From contig NC_016791.1 in assembly GCF_000244875.1 (NCBI RefSeq), positions 1,927,001-1,991,000 of the forward strand: a stretch of 64,000 nt of DNA. Reading direction: 5' to 3'. The stretch is from Clostridium sp. BNL1100. Lineage in GTDB: Bacteria; Bacillota; Clostridia; Acetivibrionales; DSM-1351. Made by a program: the position numbers and the translations under genes. Shown here piece after piece: positions 45,245 to 53,843 of the stretch. The notes under the pieces were generated by a model. That model was not told where the DNA came from and did not search any database. It saw nothing but the letters and a program-made list of their open reading frames with translations. How positions within the stretch are numbered: the first letter of the stretch is position 1; every line of letters begins with the position of its first letter.

Positions 45245-46032
45245 ATGAAAAACATTATTATAACAGGGAGTACCAGAGGTATAGGACGTTGCATGGCAAT
45301 TGAATTTATGAAGGCAGGGTGCAACGTTACCATTTCAGGAAGAGGTGAGAGTATTCCTGAGGCAATTTCAAATGAGCTAAAAGAGTTTAAAGACAGATAC
45401 ATTTATGTACCCTGCAATGTTCACAGCATAAGTGATGTTGAGAATCTTTGGAGCCAATCTGCTCAAAAGTGGGGCAGGATTGACATTTGGATAAATAACG
45501 CAGGGCAGAATTGTCCACATGAATTTATATATAACACAGAAGCTCCTTATGTAGACAAACTCATTGATCAAACATTAAAGGAATGGTATATGGCTCACAG
45601 GTTGCGGCAAAAAATATGCTGAAACAGGGCGGAGGAAGAATTTATAATATGGAGGGTCTTGGTTCAAATGACATGATTCAGGTCAAAACTATTCTCTATG
45701 GTACATCTAAGAGGGCTCTGACATATTTCACACGTGCACTGGCAAAGGAACTGGAAGGAACTTCTGTTAAAGCAGGGAGGCTGTCTCCTGGTATGATGCT
45801 TACTGATTTTCTGACTAAAACACCTGACGGAGAAGCTTCTCCCGTGTTAAACGATAACAAATTTAAATTTATTTTTAATACTTTGGGAGATAAACCTGAA
45901 ACAGTTGCAAAATTTTTTATACCTAAAATGCTTTCAGATACAAAAAATGATTCTCATATCGAGCGGCTGACTACTAGAAAATCTTTTGCAAGATTTTTAT
46001 GTGTACCTTTTAAAAAAAGAAAACTGATATAG
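45245..46032 (+). pseudogene. SDR family oxidoreductase gene split by a frameshift
   Basis: The gene opens normally (TGSTRGIG, IDIWINNAG near 90) with a GGAGGTG ribosome site just after the ABC gene. Near 45568-45576 the frame breaks: the upstream frame reads DQT and soon stops at 45622, while the neighbouring frame continues as NIKGMVYGSQVAAKNML, with catalytic YGTSK intact, to 46032. Adding one A to the AAA run at 45570-45572 would restore a single 262-residue SDR. It may be a true single-base loss or a sequencing error in a homopolymer. As read, two pieces of 125 and up to 149 residues. Confidence 0.82.
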
Positions 46033-46109
46033 AGTTCAATATTTTTTAGTATATTTACATTTTATATGCAAATATTATAAATATCCAAAAAATCTTCGGG
46101 GGGATATTT

Positions 46110-46751
46110 ATGAAAAAGCTGCTATACATTAGTGTTAATACAAAACCGGAAGAGATGTCTTCTTCAAAAACAGTTGCAAGAAAGCTCATTAACAGTATAC
46201 TTGAAAAACATCCAAGTATGGTTTTCGAAGAAGTAGATTTGTACAAAGAGCATATACCACAGTTGAAATGCAGTTACTTTGAAAGCAGGAGTGCTATTGT
46301 AAATTCAGAGGCGTTGGCAAAGCTGCCTCAAGATGAACAGAATGAAGTAAACCAGATAATAAAGTTGTGTGATCAGTTCAGAGATGCGGACATTTACGTA
46401 ATTGCATCGCCTATGTGGAGCTTGTCTTTTCCTGCTCCATTAAAGGAATACATTGATTGTGTTATCCAGTCCGGTAAAACAATTGCTTTTGATGAAAATA
46501 AGCCTTATGGTTTGCTAAATGATAAAGAGCGTACTTTTATATATGTACAATCGTCAGGAGCAAATATTCCATGGATTATCAGACCTGCTTTAAATAAGGG
46601 TTTGAATTATGTACACGATATTATGAGATTTTTAGGCATAAGCAAGTTTGAAGAGCTGTTGGTAGATGGAACAGGAACCACAGAACTTGAGCGGCAGGAA
46701 GCAATTGAGAAAGCAGCTTCAAGGATTGAAACTATGGTTGATCAAATTTAA
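46110..46751 (+). CDS. azoR: FMN-dependent NADH-azoreductase
   Basis: A 213-residue flavodoxin-fold enzyme that reduces azo bonds and quinones with NADH. Family marks: LYISVNTKPEEMSSSKTVA (phosphate loop), ASPMWSLSFPAPLKEYIDCVIQSGKTIAF, and VQSSGANIPW. It lies 77 bases after the split SDR gene with its own GGGGG ribosome site. A detoxification role fits the neighbouring exporter but is inference. Cytoplasmic. Confidence 0.88.
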   Translation: MKKLLYISVNTKPEEMSSSKTVARKLINSILEKHPSMVFEEVDLYKEHIPQLKCSYFESRSAIVNSEALAKLPQDEQNEVNQIIKLCDQFRDADIYVIASPMWSLSFPAPLKEYIDCVIQSGKTIAFDENKPYGLLNDKERTFIYVQSSGANIPWIIRPALNKGLNYVHDIMRFLGISKFEELLVDGTGTTELERQEAIEKAASRIETMVDQI

Positions 46752-46787
46752 GTCCTATCATAACATTACTAAATATTTCTTTTTACA

Positions 46788-46815
46788 ACAGGGATCTTGT
46801 GAATCCCTGTTTTTG
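46788..46815 (+). terminator. Terminator after azoR
   Basis: ACAGGGAT / ATCCCTGT with a seven-base loop (46788-46810), followed by TTTTG. Confidence 0.8.
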
Positions 46816-46881
46816 TTATAATCAAAATTCCATTCTTATTATAATAATTAGAAAAAAATCCCAAAAATTTGAAAAAACATA

Positions 46882-46911
46882 TTGACATCCATATATTGGA
46901 AGTGGTATATT
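46882..46911 (+). promoter_or_regulatory. Promoter of the subtilisin gene
   Basis: TTGACA (46882-46887), 18 bases, TATATT (46906-46911). It would give a leader of about 330 bases. Confidence 0.6.
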
Positions 46912-46917
46912 ATTTTA

Positions 46918-47248
46918 AAGTGAATAAGGAAGCATGCTTTATTCATTTACTCTATAGGGTTATCCTGAGTGGTCAGGAAATATCTTTACACAACGTTGTG
47001 CAAAGCATAAACGTGAAGTATCTGTAAGTAAAATAAATTCACAATATGCCATTTTTATACGTATGATGCAAGAATGCAAGTATGTATTATTGCATAAGAG
47101 TTCCAAGGCAGCCGTGCTATTGGTTGGGTTACCATACAATTGCGCAGTTTTAATAATTATGTCATCAAATAAATTATGAGTCAAATTATGTAAATATGTG
47201 GCACGGTAAATTAAATAACTATAGCCAAAATAGAGGGGAGAGACATAT
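46918..47248 (+). other. Long structured leader of the subtilisin gene
   Basis: No gene is supported here. Several hairpins can be drawn: TGAATAA...TTATTCA (about 46921-46946), CCTGA-GTGG-TCAGG (46964-46977), CACAACGTTGTG, ATGCAA...TTGCAT (about 47066-47096), and CCGTGC (47113) pairing with GCACGG (47201). The pattern hints at a regulated RNA, but no known riboswitch class was matched. Confidence 0.4.
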
Positions 47249-48943
47249 ATGAGAAAAAGTAAATTAGTAAAACTATTTTTTATTTTAACATTGGTGTTTA
47301 CAATTGTAGGTACACAAACACTTACTTTTGCTAAGCCTTTAAACGAAGCAGCAAAATCCGAAAGTCCGGCATTTAAACTTACCAAAAGCCCCGATAGCAA
47401 ATTATTTGTAAATCTTAAAGAGAAAATTGATGAATCTTCTGACGATGATGAAATACCGGTTACAGTGTTATTTAACAAAAAGCTCTCTGATACTGAATTT
47501 TCATCAATTGAAAAGCTCTTGGGTAATCCTAAGCTAAAGCATAAATTTGATATTATTCCCGGTGTTGCTCTAAACTTAACAAAAAAGCAAATAAGCCAGC
47601 TTGAAAAATCGGATTTGATTCAGCAGGTAGAGTATGATGCACCTGTTCATGCTACTCTGAACACTGCATCAAGCTCCTTTGGAGTAACTCAGGCCAAATC
47701 TGATTTTAATGTTAACGGTGATGCTGATAATGCTCCTACAACATATAGTACCAGTGACGTTGTAGTTGCAGTTATTGACACAGGTATTGATTCAAGCCAT
47801 GTGGATCTTGACGGCGGTAAGGTAATAGCATGGAAGGATTGGGTCAACAACAAAACAACACCTTACGATGATAACGGTCATGGAACACATGTTTCAGGTA
47901 TTGTCGCAGGCACAGGAGAGGGTAACTCAAGCTATAAGGGAGTTGCACCGGGTGCGTCCCTCATTGGTTTGAAAGTTCTGGATTCAGCCGGCAGCGGTAC
48001 TATGAGTAACGTCACAGCTGCAATAGATTGGGCTGTAACAAACAAAGCCAAATACAATATCAGAATTATAAGTCTGAGCCTTGGAACTGATGCAAGTTCA
48101 GATGGAACAGATTCTACATCAGTTGCAATTAATAACGCTTTTGATGCAGGAATTGTACCTGTAGTCGCAGCAGGTAATGCAGGACCGGGAAAGGCAACTA
48201 TAGGTTCCCCGGGAGCAGCATCAAAAGCTTTGACTGTCGGTGCTTTTGCAGATGTGGGAGAAAAAGGTTTCTTCCTGGCGGATTTCTCCAGTAGAGGTCT
48301 GACAGCTGACGGTAGAGTAAAACCTGATATAGCTGCTCCAGGTTATCAGATAACATCTGTACAGGCTAATTCAACCAATAAATACATAGCATACAGCGGA
48401 ACAAGCATGGCAACACCTTTCACATCAGGAACAGCAGCATTGATTCTTGATGCAAACCCAAGTCTTACAGCATCACAGGTTGTAAATATAATAACAAGCA
48501 CAGCTCAGGATTGGGGTCCTGCCGGGCAGGATTTGGATTATGGTTTTGGAAGACTGGACGGTTATGAAGCAGTGAAGAAAGCAGGTAATTTTACAGGTAC
48601 CGGACCTTCCGTTCCAAACCACATTTATAAAGCAGAATCATTAGCAAAAACCAATACTTACGATGAATATACAATCTCTATACCTAACACAACATATCCT
48701 ATAGCTATAACATTGATTCACCCTAACTGGTCATCCTCTCAGGATTTTGACGTATATCTATACAATCCTAGCGGAACAGAGGTTGCTTCTTCAGAAACAG
48801 CAACCAGACAGGAAACAATAAGTTATACACCAACTACTGCAGGAACATACAAGATAAAAGTGCTTTCATACAAAGGAAGCGGTTCATATTTCTTTGATGT
48901 AAGCTCCAGCGCAGCAACTATTACCCAGACTACTAACCAATAA
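47249..48943 (+). CDS. Secreted subtilisin-like serine protease (S8)
   Basis: A 564-residue protease. A signal peptide (1-29) leads to an I9-type propeptide (about 67-135, IPVTVLFNKKLS), then the S8 domain with the triad Asp177 (VIDTGID), His211 (NGHGTHVSG), Ser386 (SGTSMATP) and the oxyanion Asn310 (AAGNAGP). The C-terminal 95 residues form a pre-peptidase (PPC) beta-sandwich: NTYDEYTISIPN, DFDVYLYNPSG, GTYKIKVLSYKGSG. No anchor is present, so it is released. It stands alone with a 330-base leader. It probably feeds on protein or processes surface proteins. Confidence 0.93.
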   Translation: MRKSKLVKLFFILTLVFTIVGTQTLTFAKPLNEAAKSESPAFKLTKSPDSKLFVNLKEKIDESSDDDEIPVTVLFNKKLSDTEFSSIEKLLGNPKLKHKFDIIPGVALNLTKKQISQLEKSDLIQQVEYDAPVHATLNTASSSFGVTQAKSDFNVNGDADNAPTTYSTSDVVVAVIDTGIDSSHVDLDGGKVIAWKDWVNNKTTPYDDNGHGTHVSGIVAGTGEGNSSYKGVAPGASLIGLKVLDSAGSGTMSNVTAAIDWAVTNKAKYNIRIISLSLGTDASSDGTDSTSVAINNAFDAGIVPVVAAGNAGPGKATIGSPGAASKALTVGAFADVGEKGFFLADFSSRGLTADGRVKPDIAAPGYQITSVQANSTNKYIAYSGTSMATPFTSGTAALILDANPSLTASQVVNIITSTAQDWGPAGQDLDYGFGRLDGYEAVKKAGNFTGTGPSVPNHIYKAESLAKTNTYDEYTISIPNTTYPIAITLIHPNWSSSQDFDVYLYNPSGTEVASSETATRQETISYTPTTAGTYKIKVLSYKGSGSYFFDVSSSAATITQTTNQ

Positions 48944-48962
48944 ATATTTCTTAACAAAAAAC

Positions 48963-49003
48963 AGCGGAGAGTTCCTCATTTTGGAACTCTCCGCTATTTT
49001 TTT
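48963..49003. terminator. Bidirectional terminator
   Basis: A 13-bp perfect stem (AGCGGAGAGTTCC / GGAACTCTCCGCT) with seven T on the plus side and an A-run (T on the minus strand) on the other side, between convergent genes. Confidence 0.9.
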
Positions 49004-49012
49004 ACCCCAAGC

Positions 49013-50641
49013 TTATCTTGGAGGTACAGGTGTCGGATTCTGAATATTAGTCGGTGATATTGTAAATCCTCCCGGATATTCCAGTAAAGCAGCTATTACT
49101 CTTGTAGCTTCTGCTCTGGTAATTGTTTTTTTCGGTCTGAACGTGCCATCCGGGTAACCTGAAAGAATATTATTCATTGATAGAACAATGATTGATTTAT
49201 TTGACCATGAGTTACTTTCAGGACTTACGTCAATGAAAATTCTTTGAGAGAAATCTACAGTATCGGGAGTGAATAGTATCTTGTCACATACTACCGCAAA
49301 TTCCTCTCTGGTAATTTTTCTTTCAGGATAAAACAGGTTCCCTGAATATCCGCTGAATATGCCCTTTTCCTTTACGATGGCAATTTGTTTTGCTGCCCAG
49401 TGAGTTTTAGTGTCTGCAAAGGAAGCAGTTGCGGTCTCATTTTGAAGTCTAAGTGTTTTTACAAGCAATGCTGCGGCTTCGGCCCTGGTAAGACTGCCGT
49501 CAGGCACAAAACGCTTGCCGGGCATACCACTGACAATACCTTTTTGAAACAAATCTATAATGTAGCTTTGTGCCCAGTGGTTTGATATATCTATAAATGG
49601 TTTACCAATGAGCCACTGGCTGTAATTATTCCAGAAACGCTGCGGTTCTTGCCCCAATGCCCAGCTACCTGCACCCAAAAGGTTATATTTTGAAACAAGG
49701 GATAGCTTTTTTTCTAGAGAAGTTTCATCCTCATACCAAATATCGTAGGTACCGGCTGAAAGTTTGCTACTTCCCCAGATAACCGCATTATCTGTTGAAG
49801 TTACTGTCACAGTTGCACGGGCACATTGGGAGGTACTGTCATACCAGGTTGTGGATTTGCAGGTTGATACCAGACGTTCAACGTCAGAAACAGTTACTCC
49901 GTAGCCGCCGCTTGTTGAACCCTGCTTCCAATATCTCCCGTAAAATGGTATTCCTAAAACTATTTTCGTAGAAGGAACATATTTCAGTGCATAGTTTACA
50001 CTTTTTTCAACAAAAGAAAAGCTGGCCACCGCTCCCGGTGCACTTCCGGTGTAATGTTCGTCGTAAGCCATTATGAATACCTGATCGCAAACGGTACCTA
50101 ATGCGGCGTAATCGTAGGAACCCTGCCAGCCAATAGTTGATCCCCACGGATTAGCAGCGACACATACGGTCAGTATTTTGGTTTTTGGCATATAAGAACG
50201 TAAAAGTTTTATAAAAGCTGTATATGAATTACGGTCTGATTCGGTAAGGTTTTGAATGTCTATATTTACACCGTCACAACCAAGCCGTACAATTTCGGCA
50301 CTCAAACTGGCTACAAATGAATTTTGATTGGTCAATGCAGCTCTGCCAAGGGATCTATCCCAGTTATTGCTTAGGTAGGGTACGACTTTTATTCCACGTG
50401 CGTGCATGCTCTCCACAAAAAGAGGGTCCACTTTTATGGTATTTTTTAAAGTTCCGTTACTGTTAATTTCAAAATAATCAGGAGAAACTGTTGTTAGATT
50501 TGTACCGGAACGATTAACATTATTTATATAGGTCGTTGTGTTTCCTGCATATAGGTAACTTATGCTTTCATAAGCGGAAGTGCTTGTCTGAAAAAGGAAT
50601 AAAAATATAAACATTGATATAATACATTTTTTTAGTCGCAT
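49013..50641 (-). CDS. S-layer-anchored GH18-domain protein with altered catalytic residue
   Basis: A 542-residue protein: signal peptide (1-23); GH18 domain (about 28-335) of the YaaH/YdhD spore-cortex type (VVPYLSNNW, FIMAYDEHYTGS, LGIPFYGRYWKQG, YDIWYEDETSLEKKL); three SLH repeats (about 345-540: HWAQSYIIDLFQKGIVSG; HWAAKQIAIVKEKGIFSG; NKSIIVLSMNNILSG) that bind the cell-wall polymer. The GH18 signature reads DGVNIDIQ (123-130); the catalytic Glu is Gln130 (codon CAA at 50252-50254). So it is probably a wall-bound glycan-binding protein, or a weakened enzyme, rather than a normal chitinase. Confidence 0.88.
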   Translation of the reverse strand: MRLKKCIISMFIFLFLFQTSTSAYESISYLYAGNTTTYINNVNRSGTNLTTVSPDYFEINSNGTLKNTIKVDPLFVESMHARGIKVVPYLSNNWDRSLGRAALTNQNSFVASLSAEIVRLGCDGVNIDIQNLTESDRNSYTAFIKLLRSYMPKTKILTVCVAANPWGSTIGWQGSYDYAALGTVCDQVFIMAYDEHYTGSAPGAVASFSFVEKSVNYALKYVPSTKIVLGIPFYGRYWKQGSTSGGYGVTVSDVERLVSTCKSTTWYDSTSQCARATVTVTSTDNAVIWGSSKLSAGTYDIWYEDETSLEKKLSLVSKYNLLGAGSWALGQEPQRFWNNYSQWLIGKPFIDISNHWAQSYIIDLFQKGIVSGMPGKRFVPDGSLTRAEAAALLVKTLRLQNETATASFADTKTHWAAKQIAIVKEKGIFSGYSGNLFYPERKITREEFAVVCDKILFTPDTVDFSQRIFIDVSPESNSWSNKSIIVLSMNNILSGYPDGTFRPKKTITRAEATRVIAALLEYPGGFTISPTNIQNPTPVPPR

Positions 50642-50735
50642 GTTATTTCCTTTCCAATATTCGTTTACATATAATATGTGTTACATTTAAAAAAATAAAC
50701 ATGCTGGACTTATGAGAAACTAGTTAATAAGTTAC

Positions 50736-50766
50736 TTGACAGTACTGGCAGTAAATAGTTTATAAT
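50736..50766 (+). promoter_or_regulatory. Probable promoter of cobU-cobS-cobT
   Basis: TTGACA (50736-50741), 19 bases, TATAAT (50761-50766). The spacer is long but both boxes are perfect. No cobalamin riboswitch is seen in the short leader. Confidence 0.5.
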
Positions 50767-50813
50767 TTTAGGTATGCATTTGGAAATATTGGAAGTTCAT
50801 TGGGAGGACAAAT

Positions 50814-51386
50814 ATGGAATCAGAAGTTTCAAGCAGTATTATATTAGTAACAGGCGGGGCAAGAAGCGGTAAAAGTACATATGCAGAAAAGTTGGCTAAG
50901 GAATACGGTAAAGATGTTCTGTACGTAGCAACAGCAATACCTTTTGATGATGAAATGAAGCTAAGAATAAAAAAGCACAGAGAGCAACGGCCTGCAAATT
51001 GGGAAACTGTTGAGGCTTATAAAGACATGGATATATTGCTTGAAGATAAGTGCCGAAATAAAAAAGCAGTTCTTCTGGATTGTATCACAGTAATGATTAC
51101 AAATATAATGTTTGAAGTATGTCCTGATTTTGATAAAATTGTTCAAGAGGATATGATTGCAGTGGAAGAGGCTGTTAATATTCAAATGGAAAGACTTATG
51201 GTCGTTGCAAGAAATTCAGCGATTCCATTTATTCTGGTTACAAATGAAATTGGAATGGGTATAGTGCCGGATACTAAGAGCGCAAGACTCTTCCGTGACA
51301 TTCAAGGCAGAGTAAATCAGAAACTTGCATCCGCTGCTAAAGACGTTTATTTGTGTGTGTCAGGCATTCCTGTAAAAATAAAATAA
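50814..51386 (+). CDS. cobU: Adenosylcobinamide kinase / adenosylcobinamide-phosphate guanylyltransferase
   Basis: Bifunctional enzyme that phosphorylates adenosylcobinamide and attaches GMP in the nucleotide-loop stage of cobalamin synthesis. P-loop TGGARSGKSTYAE (about 12-24), KHREQRPANWETVEA with the guanylylated His region, LLDCITVMITN, and TNEIGMGIVPD are all family motifs. At 190 residues it is full length. First of three cob genes in order; cobS starts 22 bases after. Confidence 0.94.
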   Translation: MESEVSSSIILVTGGARSGKSTYAEKLAKEYGKDVLYVATAIPFDDEMKLRIKKHREQRPANWETVEAYKDMDILLEDKCRNKKAVLLDCITVMITNIMFEVCPDFDKIVQEDMIAVEEAVNIQMERLMVVARNSAIPFILVTNEIGMGIVPDTKSARLFRDIQGRVNQKLASAAKDVYLCVSGIPVKIK

Positions 51387-51407
51387 ATCATGAAAGAAGA
51401 ATAAAAA

Positions 51408-52160
51408 ATGATAATTTTAAAGCGTTTTTTACTTTTGCTTCAGTTTATGACTACAATTCCTATTCCTGTGAATCAGGATGTAGGCGATGAGGATTTTGGC
51501 AAGGGACTGGCCTTAGCACCGTTGATTGGTTTGTTAATAGGAGGGGTGGTTGCGTGTGCAGGTTATGTTCTGAATATGTTTTTTGCTCCCGCTATATCTG
51601 CCGTACTTGTAGTTATTACATACATACTATTAACCGGAGGAATTCACCTGGATGGCTTAGGTGACACCTTCGACGGTATTTTCTCCAACAGACCTAAAGA
51701 GAAAATACTCGAAATTATGAGAGACAGCAGGGTAGGAACATATGCGGTACTGGTTACTGTTTGTATCTTAGGGCTGAATGCGGTACTAATATATTTTATG
51801 ATTTCAGCTCATATGTATTTTACTCTGGTACTTATGCCTGTAGCAGGAAGAATAGGCTCTGTTGTTGGAGCAGCCGTTTCAGAGTATGCAAGAAGCGAAC
51901 CGGGGTTGGGAAAATCCTTTATTGATTATTGTGGATTAAAAGAGCTTATAATAGCATTGATAATCAGTATTATAACATTTTTTTCTTTTAGAGGATTTAC
52001 GGGTGTTTTTCTCTGCATTTTCATGTTTTTATCAGCAGTGTTGCTGGTTAAATTTCTGGGTAGAAAAATCGGAGGTGCGACGGGAGATGTTCTCGGAGCT
52101 GTCTGTGAATTAAATCAGACCATATTTTTAATAATATCGTATTTACTGGTATTTCGTTAA
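51408..52160 (+). CDS. cobS: Adenosylcobinamide-GDP ribazoletransferase (cobalamin synthase)
   Basis: Membrane enzyme that joins adenosylcobinamide-GDP and alpha-ribazole (phosphate). FMTTIPIPV near the start, GGIHLDGLGDTFDGIFSNRPKEKILEIMRDSRVGTYA with the metal-binding Asp residues (about 78-112), and several helices match CobS. Length (250) is normal. It acts between CobU and CobT. Confidence 0.95.
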   Translation: MIILKRFLLLLQFMTTIPIPVNQDVGDEDFGKGLALAPLIGLLIGGVVACAGYVLNMFFAPAISAVLVVITYILLTGGIHLDGLGDTFDGIFSNRPKEKILEIMRDSRVGTYAVLVTVCILGLNAVLIYFMISAHMYFTLVLMPVAGRIGSVVGAAVSEYARSEPGLGKSFIDYCGLKELIIALIISIITFFSFRGFTGVFLCIFMFLSAVLLVKFLGRKIGGATGDVLGAVCELNQTIFLIISYLLVFR

Positions 52161-52204
52161 TAATTCTTAATTTTAATAATAGATAATTTGTGGGGGGATA
52201 AATT

Positions 52205-53263
52205 ATGACTTTTATAGAAGCATTGAATGTCATAGGAGAGCTTGATATTAAAATGATACAGAAGGCACAAAAAAGATTGGACAGCCTGACGAAACCTTTG
52301 GGAAGCTTGGGCCGTTTGGAAGAAATCGTGAAACAGCTTGCAGGAATAACCGGAGAATTGTTTCCTTGTGTAAAAAATAAAAAAATCATAATAATGTGTG
52401 CAGATAACGGAGTAGTTGAAGAAGGAGTCAGTTCATGCCCTAAAAGTGTTACTTCTAGTGTTACACAAAATTTTCTGAAAGGCTTTACCGGAGTGAATGT
52501 TCTTTCAAGACATTCGGGAGCTGATACCTTTGTTGTAGATGTTGGTGTTGATGATAATATTGACTGTCCGGGAATATTAAGCAGGAAAATAAGAAAAGGT
52601 ACATGGAATATTGCTAAAGGTCCTGCGATGACAAGAGACGAGGCTATAAAAGCTATCGAGACGGGAATTGAAGTTGTAGGAATGCTGAAGGAACAAGGAG
52701 TAAATCTCCTTGGTACTGGTGAAATGGGGGTAGGAAACACAACTACAAGCAGTGCTGTAGCATCTGTACTTACCGGATACGAGATAGGTGAAATGATAGG
52801 CAGAGGTGCAGGCCTGACCCAGGAAGGTCTTATCAATAAAGCAGAAGTTATAAAGAAAGCAATTGATGTAAATATGCCTGATCCATCCGATCCTATAGAT
52901 GTACTGGCAAAGGTCGGAGGGTTTGACATTGCTGCACTTACCGGGTGTTTCCTTGGAGCAGCTGCCTACAGGCTTCCTATTATGATTGACGGATTTATCT
53001 CGGCTGCCGCAGCTTTGGCGGCTATAAAAATAAAGCCTGATTGTAGAAATTTTATTCTTCCTTCACATGGTTCTGCTGAACCGGGAAACAAGAGAATAAT
53101 GGAAGTACTTGACATGACTCCCATGCTTATGCTGGAAATGCGTTTGGGAGAGGGGTCCGGGGCTGCGCTGGCATTCCATGTTATAGATGCTGCTGTTGCA
53201 GCCTACAATGAAATGGGGACTTTTGGCGATGCGCAAATTGAACAATACAAACCATTGGATTAG
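52205..53263 (+). CDS. cobT: Nicotinate-nucleotide-dimethylbenzimidazole phosphoribosyltransferase
   Basis: Makes alpha-ribazole phosphate from nicotinate mononucleotide and a benzimidazole or other lower base. Family motifs: LTKPLGSLGRLEEIVKQLAGI, MCADNGVVEEGVSSCPKSVT, NLLGTGEMGVGNTTTSSAVA and SAEPGN, with the catalytic Glu in LGEGSGAALA (about 315). The 352-residue length is normal. With cobU and cobS it completes loop assembly; no corrin-ring genes are in the window, so salvage of cobinamide is possible. Confidence 0.96.
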   Translation: MTFIEALNVIGELDIKMIQKAQKRLDSLTKPLGSLGRLEEIVKQLAGITGELFPCVKNKKIIIMCADNGVVEEGVSSCPKSVTSSVTQNFLKGFTGVNVLSRHSGADTFVVDVGVDDNIDCPGILSRKIRKGTWNIAKGPAMTRDEAIKAIETGIEVVGMLKEQGVNLLGTGEMGVGNTTTSSAVASVLTGYEIGEMIGRGAGLTQEGLINKAEVIKKAIDVNMPDPSDPIDVLAKVGGFDIAALTGCFLGAAAYRLPIMIDGFISAAAALAAIKIKPDCRNFILPSHGSAEPGNKRIMEVLDMTPMLMLEMRLGEGSGAALAFHVIDAAVAAYNEMGTFGDAQIEQYKPLD

Positions 53264-53361
53264 GCAATTAAAGTTAAATAATTGCAAAAAAATGGTAATA
53301 GAGTATAATATATATATAGCTTTAGCTGAGTAAGGTAAATTATCGGAAAAGAGGGTCGTTT

Positions 53362-53547
53362 ATGTTTGAATATAAGTTTGTACAGGCAACTTTAGGAGGT
53401 TTTTTTACTGAAGCTAATCACCACGAAATAATAGATAAATATGCTAAAGAAGGATGGAGATTGGTGCAGGTTCTACCTATGTACTATAATTCACATGGAA
53501 AACCAACTGATTATGAAATAATATTTGAAAGGGAAGTAGGCAATTAA
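53362..53547 (+). CDS. DUF4177 domain protein
   Basis: A 61-residue protein matching DUF4177: starts MFEYKFVQA, has 'HHEIIDKYAKEGWRLVQVLP' as the core and ends in a beta strand (DYEIIFERE). The family is small, widespread and of unknown function. It has its own GAGGG ribosome site and a following terminator, so it is a single-gene unit. Confidence 0.85.
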   Translation: MFEYKFVQATLGGFFTEANHHEIIDKYAKEGWRLVQVLPMYYNSHGKPTDYEIIFEREVGN

Positions 53548-53577
53548 AAGACAAGTCGTTCTGACTGGTCTTTTTTT
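53548..53577 (+). terminator. Terminator after the DUF4177 gene
   Basis: AAGAC.AGTC / GACT.GTCTT around a five-base loop, followed by seven T. Confidence 0.75.
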
Positions 53578-53632
53578 ATTGAGTAGAAATTTGTATTAAA
53601 AAGGGAAAAAAAGGATAAGAGCAAAATATAGT

Positions 53633-53794
53633 CTTCTCATTGTTTGGAGAAGTAAAATATAGTAAAATTTGGGTATAGAACGAATGAAATATATCAATTC
53701 GTATCTGAAAAAATCGTGAAAAAGGATAAATGAAAATTATCCGAACATAGCTGGAGGACGGGCCGGGACAGTTGATAGCTGCTTACCCTGTTCC
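53633..53794 (+). other. Row of short hairpins ahead of the giant repeat-protein gene
   Basis: Four inverted repeats in sequence: CTTCTC / GAGAAG (53633-53652), ACGAAT / ATTCGT (53680-53702), GGATAA / TTATCC (53724-53742), GGGACAG / CTGTTCC (53765-53794). They fill most of the 300-base gap before 53844. No known riboswitch motif was recognised. Confidence 0.45.
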
Positions 53795-53843
53795 AGGCTT
53801 ATTTTGGCCTTGTTCACTTTTTCACAAAGAAAGGTAGGGTCAA

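Noticed and set aside
45560-45600. Programmed ribosomal frameshifting in the split SDR gene
   Set aside because: No X-XXY-YYZ slippery heptamer with a following structure is seen, and SDR genes are not known to use it; a one-base loss is simpler.
46930-47170. A known riboswitch (SAM or GEMM-like words TTATCCTGAGTGG, GCAAAGC, GGGTTACC) in the protease leader
   Set aside because: The words occur in the wrong order or spacing, and the required helices could not be drawn; left as an unclassified leader.
46960-47478. A 172-codon minus-strand frame across the protease leader
   Set aside because: It runs into the signal peptide and propeptide region of the protease in antisense and shows no domain; the leader is better read as non-coding.
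50642-50813. A cobalamin riboswitch ahead of cobU
   Set aside because: The gap is only about 170 bases and lacks a recognisable B12 box; only a promoter is seen.
52048-52929. A 293-codon open frame on the minus strand inside cobT
   Set aside because: It lies wholly opposite a clear cobT gene (and the end of cobS), is Ser/Pro/Thr-rich as expected for an antisense frame, and has no ribosome site or family match.
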